Positions 25,562 to 35,405 of a stretch of DNA of 64,000 nucleotides are shown piece after piece. The DNA is from Lysobacter sp. Root76 (GTDB taxonomy: Bacteria > Pseudomonadota > Gammaproteobacteria > Xanthomonadales > Xanthomonadaceae), in NCBI RefSeq assembly GCF_001428685.1, contig NZ_LMIK01000001.1:986464-1050463 (forward strand). The letters run 5' to 3'. The notes under the pieces are model-generated. The model saw nothing but the letters and a program-made list of their open reading frames with translations. It did not search any database and was not told the origin of the DNA. How positions within the stretch are numbered: position 1 is the first letter of the stretch; every line of letters starts with the position of its first letter. The position numbers and the translations under genes were made by a program.

Positions 25562-25583
25562 AATGAGAATAACTCGCATTATC
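25562..25583 (+). promoter_or_regulatory. Fur-type box upstream of the second TonB receptor
   Basis: AATGAGAATAACTCGCATTATC, within the Fur pattern of repeated NAT triplets around AATGAGAAT and GCATTATC, about 34 bases before the ATG at 25616. The match is weaker than the hemP box but in the right place. Confidence 0.8.
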
Positions 25584-25615
25584 ATAGCGGTCCCCTGCAG
25601 TTCCCGGACCCGGTA

Positions 25616-27736
25616 ATGCCCCCTCGTCATCTGCTCGCCAGCGCCCTGCTGGCCGTCCTCGCCGCGCCCGTGGCCTACGCCGAAGAGGCGACCGACCTCG
25701 ATCGGGTCACCGTGTCGGCCAGCACCAGCCGCAGCCCCGACTCCGAGGCCGCGCTGCCGAACACCATCACGGTGATCGACCAGGCGCAGTTGCGTCAGCA
25801 GCTCGCCGTCACCCAGGACATCTCGCAGGTGCTGGCCAACCTGATCCCCTCGTTCTCGCCCTCGCGCCAGAAGCTCACCAACGGCGGCGAGACCCTGCGC
25901 GGACGCAAGCCGCTGTACCTGGTCGACGGCGTGCCGCAGTCCACGCCGCTGCGCGAAGGCGGACGCGACGGCCACACCGTCGATCCGGCCATGATCGAGC
26001 GCATCGAAGTGATCCACGGCGCCAACGCGCTGCAGGGCCTGGGCGCGTCGGGCGGCATCATCAACATCATCACCAAGCGCGCCCCGCGCCAGGACGGCGA
26101 GACCTTCCAGGACATCAGCATCGGCGCCAGCACCGCGCTGCCACACCAGAGCGACAGCACCGGCTACCGCGCGTCCTATCTGTTCGGCACCCGCAGCGGC
26201 GCCTTCGATTTCGTCGGCGGCCTGTCCTACGCCAGCGAGGGCCTGTACTACGACGGCAACGGCGACGCGATCGCGGTCAACGACATCCAGGGCGACCTGA
26301 TGGACGCACGCAGCCACAACCTGTTCGCCAAGGCCGGCTGGGAACTCGACGACGAACGCCGCCTCCAGCTCACCGCCAGCCGTTACGAGCTGCGGGGCAA
26401 CAACGACTACATCACCGTCAACGGCAACCTCGCCACCGGCCAGCTTGCGACCTCCACGCGCGGCAGCCGCGAGGGCGAAGGCGCGCGCAACCGTTCGACC
26501 TCGCTGGCGCTGGACTACACCGACAAATCGCTGGCCGGCGGCTATTTTCAGGCGCAGTTGTACTGGGTCGATTTCAAAGGCCTGTACGGCGCCACCGACT
26601 GGGGCGATTTCTGGCGCGACGGCCGCGACCTCCATTGGTGGGACCAGTCGCAGAACGTCTCGGAAAAGCTCGGCGGCAAGTTCAGCTGGTCGCGCGACAA
26701 CCTGTTCGACCAGCGCCTGCGCGTCACCCTGGGCCTGGACTGGGCGCGCGACAAGACCTACCAGGAACTGGTGGTGGCGCGGCTGAACTGGGTGCCGGAA
26801 ACGCAGTACGAATCCTGGTCGCCGTTCGTGCAGGCCGAGTGGTGGCTTACCGACAAGATCATGCTGACCGGCGGCCTGCGATACGAGCGCGGCAAGCTCA
26901 AGGTCGACGACTTCAACACCATTCCCGCCAACGCCGGCGGCAGCCGTTTCGTCGAAGGCGGCTCGCCCAAGACCAGCGAAACCCTGCCGAACTTCGGCGT
27001 GGTGTTCGAAGCCACCGACGCGCTCAAGTTCTATGCCTCCTACTCCGAGGGCTACACCGTCGCCGACATCGGCCGCGTGCTGCGCGGCATCACCGCGCCG
27101 AACCAGCGCGTCGACCAGCTGGTCGATCTGTCGCCGGTGGTGTCGGACAACCGCGAGATCGGCCTGGACTTCGACAACGGCCGCTGGTTGGTGCACCTGG
27201 CCGCGTACTGGTCGGACTCCGACCTGGGCTCGCGCCTGGCCTTCGACACCGCCACCCAAAGCTACAACGTGGTGCGCGAGCGCACCGAGATCCGCGGCAT
27301 CGAAGGCAACGTCGCGTTCCAGTTCTCCGAGGCCGGCCGCGTCGGCCTGGGCTACGCCGGCGCCAAGGGCCGCTACGACAGCAACGGCGACGACCGCGTC
27401 GACAGCGACCTGCCCGGCATCAACATCAGCCCCGACCGCGTGACCGCGTTCTGGGACCAGACCTGGACCCCCGGCATCTCCACCCGCCTGCAGGGCAGCC
27501 GCTCGCTGGACCGCGACTTCGACCTGCGCGGCGTCCAGGTCGCCAGCGCCGACGGTTACACCACCTTCGACCTGCAGGCGCGCTTCGCCCTGCCGCTGGG
27601 CAGCCTGAGCCTGGGCATCGAAAACCTGTTCGACGAGCAGTACATCACCTACTACTCGCAGAGCACGCCGCGCGCCGACACCTACGTCGCCGGCCGCGGC
27701 CGGGTGTTCAGCGCGAGCTGGTCGCACCGGTTCTAA
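25616..27736 (+). CDS. TonB-dependent siderophore-type receptor
   Basis: A 706-residue outer membrane receptor with a signal peptide ending AAPVAYAEE, TonB box region DRVTVSAST, plug domain (ETLRGRKPLYLVDGVPQ, IERIEVIHGANALQGLGASGG, IINIITKRAP) and a barrel ending in SASWSHRF with terminal Phe. The plug form fits ferric siderophore receptors. The upstream Fur box and the PepSY protein gene 27 bases downstream support ferric-siderophore uptake with reductive iron release. The siderophore is not identifiable from sequence. Confidence 0.9.
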   Translation: MPPRHLLASALLAVLAAPVAYAEEATDLDRVTVSASTSRSPDSEAALPNTITVIDQAQLRQQLAVTQDISQVLANLIPSFSPSRQKLTNGGETLRGRKPLYLVDGVPQSTPLREGGRDGHTVDPAMIERIEVIHGANALQGLGASGGIINIITKRAPRQDGETFQDISIGASTALPHQSDSTGYRASYLFGTRSGAFDFVGGLSYASEGLYYDGNGDAIAVNDIQGDLMDARSHNLFAKAGWELDDERRLQLTASRYELRGNNDYITVNGNLATGQLATSTRGSREGEGARNRSTSLALDYTDKSLAGGYFQAQLYWVDFKGLYGATDWGDFWRDGRDLHWWDQSQNVSEKLGGKFSWSRDNLFDQRLRVTLGLDWARDKTYQELVVARLNWVPETQYESWSPFVQAEWWLTDKIMLTGGLRYERGKLKVDDFNTIPANAGGSRFVEGGSPKTSETLPNFGVVFEATDALKFYASYSEGYTVADIGRVLRGITAPNQRVDQLVDLSPVVSDNREIGLDFDNGRWLVHLAAYWSDSDLGSRLAFDTATQSYNVVRERTEIRGIEGNVAFQFSEAGRVGLGYAGAKGRYDSNGDDRVDSDLPGINISPDRVTAFWDQTWTPGISTRLQGSRSLDRDFDLRGVQVASADGYTTFDLQARFALPLGSLSLGIENLFDEQYITYYSQSTPRADTYVAGRGRVFSASWSHRF

Positions 27737-27763
27737 GCGGCCACTCACTAGTCCGAGCCCAGC

Positions 27764-28858
27764 ATGACCTCACGCCAGGCATCTCATCCGATCAAGCGCC
27801 GCCTGCGGGCGGCGCTGAAGTGGCTGCATCTGTGGCTGGGGCTGAGCGTGGGCCTGGTGTTCGCCCTGGTCGCGCTGTCGGGCACGGTGCTCGCGTTCCA
27901 GCGCGAGCTGTTGGCGTGGTCGCAGCCGGACCTGGTCGAACGCGCGCTGCCGTCGCCGGCGCAACGCGAAGCCGCGCTCGCGCGCATCGTCGCCGACTGG
28001 CAGCCGCAGGGCATGAGTTCGCTGGACCTGCCGACCGCTCAGCTGCCGGTCTGGCAAGGCTATTTCCCCGACGGCGAACGGCGCTACTTCGACGGCGCCA
28101 GCGGCGAGCTGCTGCTGGTCCGCAACAAGCACAACGATGCCGTGCTATGGCTGCGCGATTGGCACACCCATCTGCTCGCGGGCAAAGCCGGCGAACAGGT
28201 GCTGGGCGTGGTCGGCCTGATCGCCTTGCTCCTGCTGCTCAGCGGTCTCTACCTGTGGTGGCCGCGATGGTCGGCGCTGGCCGCGAGCCTGCGCTGGTAC
28301 CGCGGCCCGCCGACCCGGCGCTGGTTCAGCTGGCACCGCGGCGCCGGCGTGCTGTGGCTGCCGCTGACCCTGCTGGCGGTGCTGACCGGCGTCGGCATGG
28401 TCTACGACGGCCCCACCCGCACGGTCTTGCGAGCCGTATTCGGCGATGGCGCGGATGCGCGCAAGCCGCCCAAGCTCGGCGCGCGCGAGGCGGCGATCGA
28501 CTGGCCGGCCCTGCTGCGCGTCGCCGACGGCCAATTGGCGGGCGCCGAGCTGCGCCGGATCGGCCTGCCCAAGGCCGACAGCGGCCTGGTCACGATCCGC
28601 ATGCGCGCCGCCGGCGAATGGCACCCGGTCGGGCGCAGCGCGGTCTGGCTGGATCCCTACAAGGGCGTCGTGCTCGGTGTGCACGACGCCACCGCCCAGG
28701 GCACCGGCGCGCGCGTCAGCGAGGCCTTCTACCCGGTGCACGGCGGTTTCGTCGGCGGCCGCATCTGGCAATGGCTGGTCGCCTTCACCGGCCTGGTGCC
28801 GGGCTTCCTGTTGGTCACCGGTTTCTTGTTCTGGCGCCGCCGCACCGCCCGCCACTGA
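27764..28858 (+). CDS. PepSY-associated membrane protein (probable ferric-siderophore reductase-like)
   Basis: A 364-residue inner membrane protein with four membrane helices (about 20-42, 143-162, 195-215, 335-355) and PepSY-type periplasmic segments. Conserved histidines occur in the helices and loops (KWLHLWLGL, RDWHTHLLAG, FSWHRGAGV, FYPVHGGFVGG), as expected for heme-binding members of the family. In Pseudomonas, proteins of this group reduce iron bound to siderophores after uptake. Here it follows the TonB receptor, so that role is plausible. Confidence 0.85.
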   Translation: MTSRQASHPIKRRLRAALKWLHLWLGLSVGLVFALVALSGTVLAFQRELLAWSQPDLVERALPSPAQREAALARIVADWQPQGMSSLDLPTAQLPVWQGYFPDGERRYFDGASGELLLVRNKHNDAVLWLRDWHTHLLAGKAGEQVLGVVGLIALLLLLSGLYLWWPRWSALAASLRWYRGPPTRRWFSWHRGAGVLWLPLTLLAVLTGVGMVYDGPTRTVLRAVFGDGADARKPPKLGAREAAIDWPALLRVADGQLAGAELRRIGLPKADSGLVTIRMRAAGEWHPVGRSAVWLDPYKGVVLGVHDATAQGTGARVSEAFYPVHGGFVGGRIWQWLVAFTGLVPGFLLVTGFLFWRRRTARH

Positions 28859-28951
28859 GCGGTCCTGGCCGCTCAATGTCAATGGATCGGTAACACAGCC
28901 TGGTCTAGTGTGCTTGACTAGGGCAGTTGCCCTTCCCCAAGAGGAAACACG

Positions 28952-29287
28952 ATGGCCGGCAAGTTCGAGATCAGCAAACGTTCCAACGGCGAGTCCCAGT
29001 TCGTGCTCAAGGCCGGCAACGGCCAAGTGATCCTGACCAGCGAAGGCTATTCGGCCAAAGCATCCTGCACCGCCGGCATCGAGTCGGTACGCAAGAACAG
29101 CCAGGACCCGAAGCGCTACGACCGCAAGACCGCCAGCAACGCCAAGCTCTATTTCAACCTGACCGCGACCAACGGCCAGGTGATCGGTACCAGCCAGATG
29201 TACGCCGACGAGAGCGGCCGCGAAAACGGCATCGCCTCGGTAACCCTGAACGCCCCGGGCGCCACGGTCGACGACCAGACCGGCTGA
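28952..29287 (+). CDS. YegP family protein (DUF1508 repeats)
   Basis: A 111-residue protein with two copies of the short YegP motif: first FEISKRSNGESQFVLKAGNG with ILTSEGYSAKASCTAGIESV, second LYFNLTATNGQVIGTSQMY with RENGIASV. These small proteins form a compact double beta-strand fold; their biological role is unknown. A good ribosome site (AAGAGGAAA) precedes the ATG. A GC-rich hairpin follows, and the gene stands alone. Confidence 0.92.
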   Translation: MAGKFEISKRSNGESQFVLKAGNGQVILTSEGYSAKASCTAGIESVRKNSQDPKRYDRKTASNAKLYFNLTATNGQVIGTSQMYADESGRENGIASVTLNAPGATVDDQTG

Positions 29288-29294
29288 GTTCCGC

Positions 29295-29320
29295 GCCCGG
29301 CCGGCCAGCGCCGGCCGGGC
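29295..29320 (+). terminator. Hairpin after the YegP gene
   Basis: Perfect 10-bp stem GCCCGGCCGG / CCGGCCGGGC with loop CCAGCG, starting 8 bases after the stop. No T run follows (TTCGATG), so termination strength is uncertain. Confidence 0.55.
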
Positions 29321-29372
29321 TTCGATGCCTGGCAATTCGGGCCTGCCACCGCGGCCCGACACGGCGGCCCGG

Positions 29373-29378
29373 TACAAT
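29373..29378 (+). promoter_or_regulatory. -10 box of dusB implying a leaderless message
   Basis: TACAAT ends 6 bases before the dusB ATG at 29385, so transcription would start at or next to the start codon. Confidence 0.5.
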
Positions 29379-29384
29379 CGCCGC

Positions 29385-30383
29385 ATGCGCATCGGTCCCC
29401 ACGACATCGATCCCCGCGTGGTGCTCGCGCCGATGGCCGGCGTCACCGACAAACCGTTCCGGGTGCTGTGCAAGCGCCTGGGCGCAGGGCTGTGCGTGTC
29501 GGAGATGACCACCAGCGACGCGCGCTTCTGGGCCACCGCCAAGTCGCGCCACCGCATGGACCACAGCGGCGAGCCCGCGCCGATCAGCGTGCAGATCGCC
29601 GGCACCGTGCCCGAGGTGATGGCCGACGCGGCGCGCCACAACGTCGATCACGGCGCCCAGATCGTCGACATCAACATGGGCTGCCCGGCCAAGAAGGTCT
29701 GCAACGCCTGGGCCGGCTCGGCGCTGATGCGCGACGAGGCGCTGGTGGCGCGCATCCTGGAGGCGGTGGTGCGGGCGGTGGACGTGCCGGTCACGCTCAA
29801 GATCCGCACCGGTTGGGACCACGACCAACGCAACGCGCTGAACATCGCGCGGATCGCCCAGGACGCCGGCATCCAGGCCCTGGCCGTGCACGGACGTACC
29901 CGCGACCAGCAGTACACCGGCACGGCCGAGTACGACACCATCGCCGCGGTCAAGGCCGAACTGCGCATCCCGGTGCTGGCCAACGGCGACATCGACTCGC
30001 CGCAGAAGGCCGCGGCGGTGCTTGCGCGCACCGGCTGCGATGCGGTGATGATCGGCCGCGCCGCGCAGGGGCGGCCGTGGATCTTCCGCGAAGTGGCGCA
30101 CTACCTGGCTCACGGCGAATTGCTGCCGGAGCCTTCGCTGGCCGATATCCGCGGTTGGCTGCTCGGCCATCTGGAACATCTGCATGCGTTCTACGGCGAA
30201 CTCTCGGGCGTGCGCATCGCGCGCAAGCACCTGGGCTGGTACGCCAAGGACCGGCCCGAGAACGCCGCGTTCCGCGCCGTGGTCAACCGCGCCGAAAGCG
30301 CGGATGCGCAGCTGCGCCTGACCCGCGACTACTTCGACGCGCTGATCGCCGGCGTGACGCCGGAGTTGCCGGCAGCGGCCTGA
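29385..30383 (+). CDS. dusB: tRNA-dihydrouridine synthase DusB
   Basis: A 332-residue FMN-dependent enzyme that reduces uridines in the tRNA D-loop. The start RVVLAPMAGVTDKPFR, the catalytic segment INMGCPAKKVCNAWAGSALM (Cys100 region), VHGRTRDQQYTG and GAAQGRPWIF-like GRAAQGRPWIF are typical of DusB. Length fits (about 320-340). There is no ribosome site before the ATG at 29385, and the -10 box sits only six bases away, so the message is probably leaderless. In many gammaproteobacteria dusB precedes fis; here no fis gene follows. Confidence 0.95.
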   Translation: MRIGPHDIDPRVVLAPMAGVTDKPFRVLCKRLGAGLCVSEMTTSDARFWATAKSRHRMDHSGEPAPISVQIAGTVPEVMADAARHNVDHGAQIVDINMGCPAKKVCNAWAGSALMRDEALVARILEAVVRAVDVPVTLKIRTGWDHDQRNALNIARIAQDAGIQALAVHGRTRDQQYTGTAEYDTIAAVKAELRIPVLANGDIDSPQKAAAVLARTGCDAVMIGRAAQGRPWIFREVAHYLAHGELLPEPSLADIRGWLLGHLEHLHAFYGELSGVRIARKHLGWYAKDRPENAAFRAVVNRAESADAQLRLTRDYFDALIAGVTPELPAAA

Positions 30384-30670
30384 GCCGCGCATCGTCGACG
30401 GGATCGCAACGACTGCACACGTTATCCGCGATGCGCGCGCAGCGCGCACGCACGCACGCGACATCGACTCATCCGAATTCCGATGCCGCAACGCAAAAAA
30501 ACGTTGCTGCCGTTCGTCGGTTTCTACGCAGACGTGACATCAGTCATGGGGCAGTACGGCACTCGCGCGCAAGCGCTTAGACGCGAATGATGTCAGTGCC
30601 GGAGTCACCCCACACCGGCCTGCGGCGACGTCGCAGCCACAGGGCCAGGAGGCCCGACCGGAGAACGTCA
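30384..30670. other. Intergenic region, no gene recognised
   Basis: About 290 bases after dusB. It contains a small stem GCAACG/CGTTGC around an A run (30488-30507) and TGACATC / GATGTCA about 55 bases apart. No product can be supported. Confidence 0.4.
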
Positions 30671-30973
30671 ATGAACGCAAGAACCGCACTGTTCGTCGTC
30701 GCCATGGCCGCGGCCGCACCGGTCTACGCCAATGAAGTGGTGAGTACGCTGTCCCAGGAAACCGGGCTGAGCGAACGCAAGGTCCAGATGATCATCGGCA
30801 ACCGCACGGCCTTTGCCGAATACACGCGCAGTTACGATCGCTCGCTCGCGCAGTTCAAGCGCGAACTCGGCAACGAGCGCTATCAGCGCCTGATGGCCGG
30901 CAAGGCGATTCAGATCGGCGACCGCCAGGTCGCGCTGGGCGGCGTCCAGGATCGCGACGTCGCGGCCAAGTAA
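30671..30973 (+). CDS. Small secreted hypothetical protein
   Basis: I do not recognise a family. With the ATG at 30671 (ribosome site GGAGAAC) it has 100 residues: a Sec signal peptide ending AAPVYANE and a mature part of about 80 residues predicted mostly helical (STLSQETGLSERKVQMI, then YTRSYDRSLAQFKRELG). No cysteines or membrane segments in the mature part. A longer frame from 30587 lacks a signal peptide at its start and is less likely. Stands alone. Confidence 0.65.
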   Translation: MNARTALFVVAMAAAAPVYANEVVSTLSQETGLSERKVQMIIGNRTAFAEYTRSYDRSLAQFKRELGNERYQRLMAGKAIQIGDRQVALGGVQDRDVAAK

Positions 30974-31218
30974 GCCGCGGCGCATTCGCCACCGCCAGCC
31001 TTCCCTCCCCTTCGGCGAGGCGGGCGGATGGCGAATGCGGGCCACAGGCGCCACGCCGCTCGAAGCCATAGCGCGCGAGCGCTCTCGCCAGCAGTGGACG
31101 CAATGCGGGCGCGTTCATGCAGATGGCTGGGACCCACCGGCTCGTAGCCGCGCGGACTTCGCGAACATCGACGACTGCGACTCGCGTCGCTCCCGAACCG
31201 AAGCCCGGCGGCTGCGGC

Positions 31219-32043
31219 TCAAGCCGCTTGCGGCAACGCCGACGGCAACTGGCGCGGTTCGCGCGAGGGCAGCATCGCCAGGGTTTCGCCGGTGTGCGAG
31301 AGCAGGCGCAGGCTGCCGTCGGGATCTTCGGCCAGCGCAGTCAGGTTTTCGACCCAGTCGCCGTCGTTGGCGTAGACGCAGCCATCGCGCTCGAACAGGC
31401 CCGGTCGGTGGATATGGCCGCAGATCACTCCGTCCAGGCCGCGCCGGCGTGCGTCGTCCATGCCGGCCTGGACGAAGCGCGCGATGTAGCGCTCGGCCGC
31501 GCCGCTCTGGCGCTTGAGGAACTCCGACAGCGACCAGTAGCGCAGCCCGAAGCGGCGGCGCACCCGGTTCAGCATCTGGTTGCCGGTGAGGATGCGGTAG
31601 TAGAGCCAGTCGCCGAAGCGCTCTTGCAGGCCGCCGAAATGGGTGACGCCGTCGTAGTCGTCGCCGTGGGTGACCAGCAGGCGGCGGCCGTCGGCGGCGA
31701 CGTGGATGGTGCGGCGGCGGATCGACATGCGCGGCAGCGCCAGGCCGCAGAAGCGGCGGATCGGGCGATCGTGGTTGCCGGGCACGTAGATCAGTTCGGT
31801 GCCGGCGCGGCGCAGCGCATGCAGGGCTTCGATCACCCGGTACTGGGCCGCGCCCCAACTCATGCGCCGCTGCGCCATCCACCACAGGTCGACGATATCG
31901 CCAACCAGGTACAGACGGTCGCAGCGCAGGTTGCCCAGGAACTCGGCCAGTTCCGCGGCGTGGCAGTGTTTGGCGCCCAGGTGCACGTCCGACAGGAACA
32001 CGGCACGGCGGCGCGGTGGCAGTTGTGCGATCGACGGGCTCAT
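31219..32043 (-). CDS. Metallophosphoesterase, UDP-2,3-diacylglucosamine diphosphatase-like
   Basis: A 274-residue calcineurin-like phosphatase with all metal-binding motifs: FLSDVHLG near residue 18, VGDIVDLWW, VPGNHD, THGDDYD and CGHIHRPG. This order fits the LpxH-like group that hydrolyses UDP-2,3-diacylglucosamine in lipid A synthesis. It is longer than LpxH of Escherichia coli (240 residues) and may be a paralogue. Its ATG overlaps the stop of the acyltransferase gene (ATGA), so the two are translationally coupled, which suggests a lipid substrate. Confidence 0.85.
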   Translation of the reverse strand: MSPSIAQLPPRRRAVFLSDVHLGAKHCHAAELAEFLGNLRCDRLYLVGDIVDLWWMAQRRMSWGAAQYRVIEALHALRRAGTELIYVPGNHDRPIRRFCGLALPRMSIRRRTIHVAADGRRLLVTHGDDYDGVTHFGGLQERFGDWLYYRILTGNQMLNRVRRRFGLRYWSLSEFLKRQSGAAERYIARFVQAGMDDARRRGLDGVICGHIHRPGLFERDGCVYANDGDWVENLTALAEDPDGSLRLLSHTGETLAMLPSREPRQLPSALPQAA

Positions 32044-33800
32044 ACGCGGCTCTCGCTGGCGACGGAAGCATCGTCGTGGCGCGACGCGGCCGCTTCGGCC
32101 GCCGGATCGACCACGCTCAGATAGCGTTCGCGCTTCTTCGGCCGCACGCGTTCCAGATCGACCTCGATCAGGCCGTCGACCGCGTCGCTGAAGGCCGGGT
32201 CCACGCCGAAGGCGAGGAACCGTGCCCCGCCCGGCTCGCACAGTTCGGTGTATTGCTTGTAGAGCATGGGCAGGGTCGCGCCGAGCGCGTCCAGGTTGCC
32301 CCGCAGCACCCGGAACGCGGTGCCGGCGTCGAGTTCGTCGAACTGCGGCGGCGCCGCGCGGTAGGCGAAGGGCTGCCTGGACACCGCCGCGCCCTCGCCG
32401 GCGCCGTAGTAGCGCGCGTAGTAGGCGACGATCTGCTCGCGCGCCGCCGGCGGCAGCGCGGCGCTGATCGAGACCGGGCCGTACAGATAGCGCACGTTGC
32501 GATGGCGCGCGAGGTAGGCGCCGATGCCCTGCCACAGGTAGTCGATGCTGCGGCTGCCCCAGTAATCGGGGGCGACGAAGCTGCGGCCCAGCTCCATGCC
32601 CTGGGCCAGACGCGGCACGGTGTCGTCGGCGTAGCGAAACAGCGAGGCGGTGTAGAGCCCGGCCAGGCCGCGTTCGGCCAGCACCTGAGCGCCGCGCGCG
32701 ATGCGGTAGGCGCCGGCGATCTTCGAAGCCGCCGCGTCCCACAGCACGATGTGCTCGTACCAGCTGTCGTAGAGGTCCACATCCAGGCGCCGCCCGGTGC
32801 CCTCGCCGACCGCGCGGAAGGTCAGTTCGCGCAGGCGGCCGATTTCGCGCAGCAGCTTGGAACCGGCCTGGAGGCGGCCGACCCGGATCTGCTTGCCGTC
32901 GAAGGTCTGGCCCAGCGAGGTCAGCGCGGCGACCTCGACGCGCAGCGCGTCCGCATCGACCGCGTCGATCAGCGGCTCCGGGCCTTCCGGCGCCGGCCGT
33001 TCGCGCACCGTGCCGATCGCGTGCAGCTCGCGCCGGACCTCGCGCAGCAGGCGGTTGGGATCGGCGTCGGCCGGCAGGGTCAGCGGGCGGCCGATGCGCA
33101 GGGCGATCCGGCGTGCGCCGCGCGCGAACATTTCGCGCGCCAGCAGCGCAGTGCCGGCCGGCTTGAACAGGGCCGAGGCGCCGTAGAACAAAGCCGAATT
33201 GCGCGCCTCGATCCGCACCGGCAGCACCGGCGCTCCGGTCTTGCGGGCGAAACGCAGGAAACCGCGGCGCCAGCGCCCGTCGGTGACGCCGCGCAGGCCC
33301 AGCCGCGCGACTTCGCCGGCCGGGAACACGATCACGCACTGCTCGGCCTCCAGCGCCGCCTCGATCGCCTGCAGGCTCTCGGCGCTGGGTCGGCCGCCGA
33401 GAATCTTCACCGGCAGGATCAGCCCGTCCAGGCCGTCCAGCGCCTGCAGCAGGTCGTTGGCGACGATGCGCACGTCGCTGCGCACACTGCCCACAAGGTC
33501 CAGCAGGGCCAGCGCGTCGATCGCCCCGGAGGGGTGGTTGGCGACCACCAGCAGGCGGCCGCTGGCCGGGATGCGCTGCTTCTCGGCCGGGTCGGCGGTG
33601 TAGCGGGCTTGCAGGAACTCCAGGCCGGCGCTGACGAAGGCGAAGCCGCGTAGGTGGCCGTTCTCGGCCAGGAAGCCGTCTACGGCGTCAAACTTCGACC
33701 AGCGGCCGATGGTCCGCAGCAGCGGCCGGGCCAACCGTGCCCGGCGGCCCCGGAACCACTGCGGGAAGCGTTCTTGCAGGCGTCGTTCGAGTTGCAGCAT
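32040..33800 (-). CDS. Two-domain acyltransferase: PlsC-like plus OlsB-like GNAT (OlsF type)
   Basis: A 586-residue protein. The N-terminal half (about 1-270) is a PlsC/OlsA-like O-acyltransferase with NHPSGAID at 88-95, [10 protein letters not shown] and APVLPVRI. The C-terminal half (about 300-560) resembles the OlsB/hemolysin-like N-acyltransferase of ornithine lipid synthesis: [55 protein letters not shown]. Fused proteins with O- and N-acyl domains (OlsF) make the whole ornithine or similar aminolipid. A coupled metallophosphatase gene follows. The amino acid headgroup cannot be told from sequence. Confidence 0.8.
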   Translation of the reverse strand: MLQLERRLQERFPQWFRGRRARLARPLLRTIGRWSKFDAVDGFLAENGHLRGFAFVSAGLEFLQARYTADPAEKQRIPASGRLLVVANHPSGAIDALALLDLVGSVRSDVRIVANDLLQALDGLDGLILPVKILGGRPSAESLQAIEAALEAEQCVIVFPAGEVARLGLRGVTDGRWRRGFLRFARKTGAPVLPVRIEARNSALFYGASALFKPAGTALLAREMFARGARRIALRIGRPLTLPADADPNRLLREVRRELHAIGTVRERPAPEGPEPLIDAVDADALRVEVAALTSLGQTFDGKQIRVGRLQAGSKLLREIGRLRELTFRAVGEGTGRRLDVDLYDSWYEHIVLWDAAASKIAGAYRIARGAQVLAERGLAGLYTASLFRYADDTVPRLAQGMELGRSFVAPDYWGSRSIDYLWQGIGAYLARHRNVRYLYGPVSISAALPPAAREQIVAYYARYYGAGEGAAVSRQPFAYRAAPPQFDELDAGTAFRVLRGNLDALGATLPMLYKQYTELCEPGGARFLAFGVDPAFSDAVDGLIEVDLERVRPKKRERYLSVVDPAAEAAASRHDDASVASESRV

Positions 33801-33986
33801 GGCTGGCGTCGCGCTGGCGGCGTTATGCCGCGCAGCCTGGGCCGCCCCGGCGACAGTCCGATGGCGCCGACGCTTCAGCCATGTGACAGCCGTTTCCTGC
33901 GGCGGCCGCTTAACGACCCATCAACATCGGAAATGGGCACAATGCGCCGAACCGCCCGAGCCTGTATCATGGGCGGCCATCTTTTT

Positions 33987-34002
33987 ATCCGAATCGAAGG
34001 AT
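33987..34002 (+). promoter_or_regulatory. ATCC...GGAT inverted element before metK
   Basis: ATCCGAATCGAAGGAT, ending 9 bases before the metK ATG. The outer ATCC/GGAT arms are inverted repeats. It resembles in size and spacing the ATCGC...GCGAT element before metF. Confidence 0.35.
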
Positions 34003-34011
34003 ATTCGCCTG

Positions 34012-35235
34012 ATGTCCAGCTACCTGTTCACTTCCGAGTCCGTGTCCGAAGGCCATCCGGACAAGATCGCCGACCAGATTTCCGATGCGGTGCTGGACGC
34101 GATCCTGGCCCAGGACAAGCGCGCGCGCGTGGCCTGCGAGACCATGGTCAAGACCGGCGCGGCGATCGTCGCCGGCGAAGTCACCACCTCGGCCTGGGTC
34201 GACATCGAGTCGCTGGCGCGCAAGGTGATCAACGACATCGGCTACAACAATTCCAACGTCGGCTTCGACGGCCACACTTGCGCGATCATCAACATGCTCG
34301 GCAAGCAGTCGCCGGACATCGCCGCCGGCGTGGACCGCAAGAAGCCGGAAGAACAGGGCGCGGGCGACCAGGGCCTGATGTTCGGCTACGCCTGCAACGA
34401 AGCTCCGGAGTTCATGCCGGCGCCGATCTACTACTCGCACCGTCTGGTCGAGCAGCAGGCCAAGGTCCGCAAGCAGAAGAATTCCAAGCTGCCGTGGCTG
34501 CGTCCGGACGCCAAGTCGCAGGTCACCCTGCGCTACGACGACAAGCACCAGGTCGCCGGCCTCGACGCCGTGGTCCTGTCGACCCAGCACGATCCGGGCG
34601 TGAAGCAGAAGGACCTGGTCGAGGGCGTGTACGAGCACATCCTCAAGCCGGTGCTGCCCAAGGCGTGGCTCGAGAAGCTGCCCAAGAACAAGGTCCACAT
34701 CAACCCGACCGGCATCTTCGTGATCGGCGGCCCGGTCGGCGACTGCGGCCTGACCGGCCGCAAGATCATCGTCGACAGCTACGGCGGCATGGCCCGTCAC
34801 GGCGGCGGCGCGTTCTCGGGTAAGGATCCGTCCAAGGTCGACCGCTCGGCCGCGTACGCCGCGCGCTACGTCGCCAAGAACATCGTCGCCGCCGGCCTGG
34901 CCGATCGCTGCGAAGTGCAGGTGTCCTACGCGATCGGCGTCGCCGAGCCGACCTCGATCTCGGTCACCACCTTCGGCACCGGCAAGATCAGCGACGACAA
35001 GATCGAGAAGCTGATCCGCAAGCACTTCGACCTGCGCCCGTACGGCATCGTCAAGATGCTCGACCTGATCCACCCGGTCTACCAGCTGACCGCGGCCTAC
35101 GGCCACTTCGGCCGCAAGCCCAAGGAAGTCAGCTACGTCGACGCCGCCGGCAAGAAGCACACCGCGACCGCGTTCTCGTGGGAAAAGACCGACCGGGCCG
35201 ACGATCTGCGTAAGGACGCCGGGCTGAAGAAGTAA
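34012..35235 (+). CDS. metK: S-adenosylmethionine synthetase
   Basis: A 407-residue cytoplasmic enzyme making S-adenosylmethionine from methionine and ATP. Signatures: [19 protein letters not shown] at the N-terminus, [12 protein letters not shown] (methionine/ATP site) and [16 protein letters not shown] (P-loop-like). Length is a little above the usual 380-400, through a Lys-rich stretch ([11 protein letters not shown]) near residue 150. The start at 34012 fits the family; a longer frame upstream runs through the promoter. A terminator follows. Confidence 0.97.
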   Translation: MSSYLFTSESVSEGHPDKIADQISDAVLDAILAQDKRARVACETMVKTGAAIVAGEVTTSAWVDIESLARKVINDIGYNNSNVGFDGHTCAIINMLGKQSPDIAAGVDRKKPEEQGAGDQGLMFGYACNEAPEFMPAPIYYSHRLVEQQAKVRKQKNSKLPWLRPDAKSQVTLRYDDKHQVAGLDAVVLSTQHDPGVKQKDLVEGVYEHILKPVLPKAWLEKLPKNKVHINPTGIFVIGGPVGDCGLTGRKIIVDSYGGMARHGGGAFSGKDPSKVDRSAAYAARYVAKNIVAAGLADRCEVQVSYAIGVAEPTSISVTTFGTGKISDDKIEKLIRKHFDLRPYGIVKMLDLIHPVYQLTAAYGHFGRKPKEVSYVDAAGKKHTATAFSWEKTDRADDLRKDAGLKK

Positions 35236-35255
35236 GCCCAGCATCTCCGCATCAT

Positions 35256-35286
35256 AAAAAAAGGCCGCGAAAGCGGCCTTTTTTTA
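35256..35286 (+). terminator. Rho-independent terminator of metK
   Basis: GGCCGC / GCGGCC stem with a GAAA loop, flanked by seven A before and seven T after. It can work in both directions. It begins about 20 bases after the metK stop. Confidence 0.92.
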
Positions 35287-35405
35287 TGGGGTTCCGCCAG
35301 GCAGCGGGCAGCATGCGCGCGGCTACGCCTGGCGACCGCGCGCCACCGCCTGCTGCGTCGTGGACGCGCTCGGCAACGCATCGCGCGCGACCCCGGCCTG
35401 GCTGC

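Noticed and set aside
35286-35405. Start of the XVIPCD effector at 35286
   Set aside because: That ATG lies within the T run of the metK terminator and the extra 40 residues look like non-coding translation; 35406 is preferred, though not proven.
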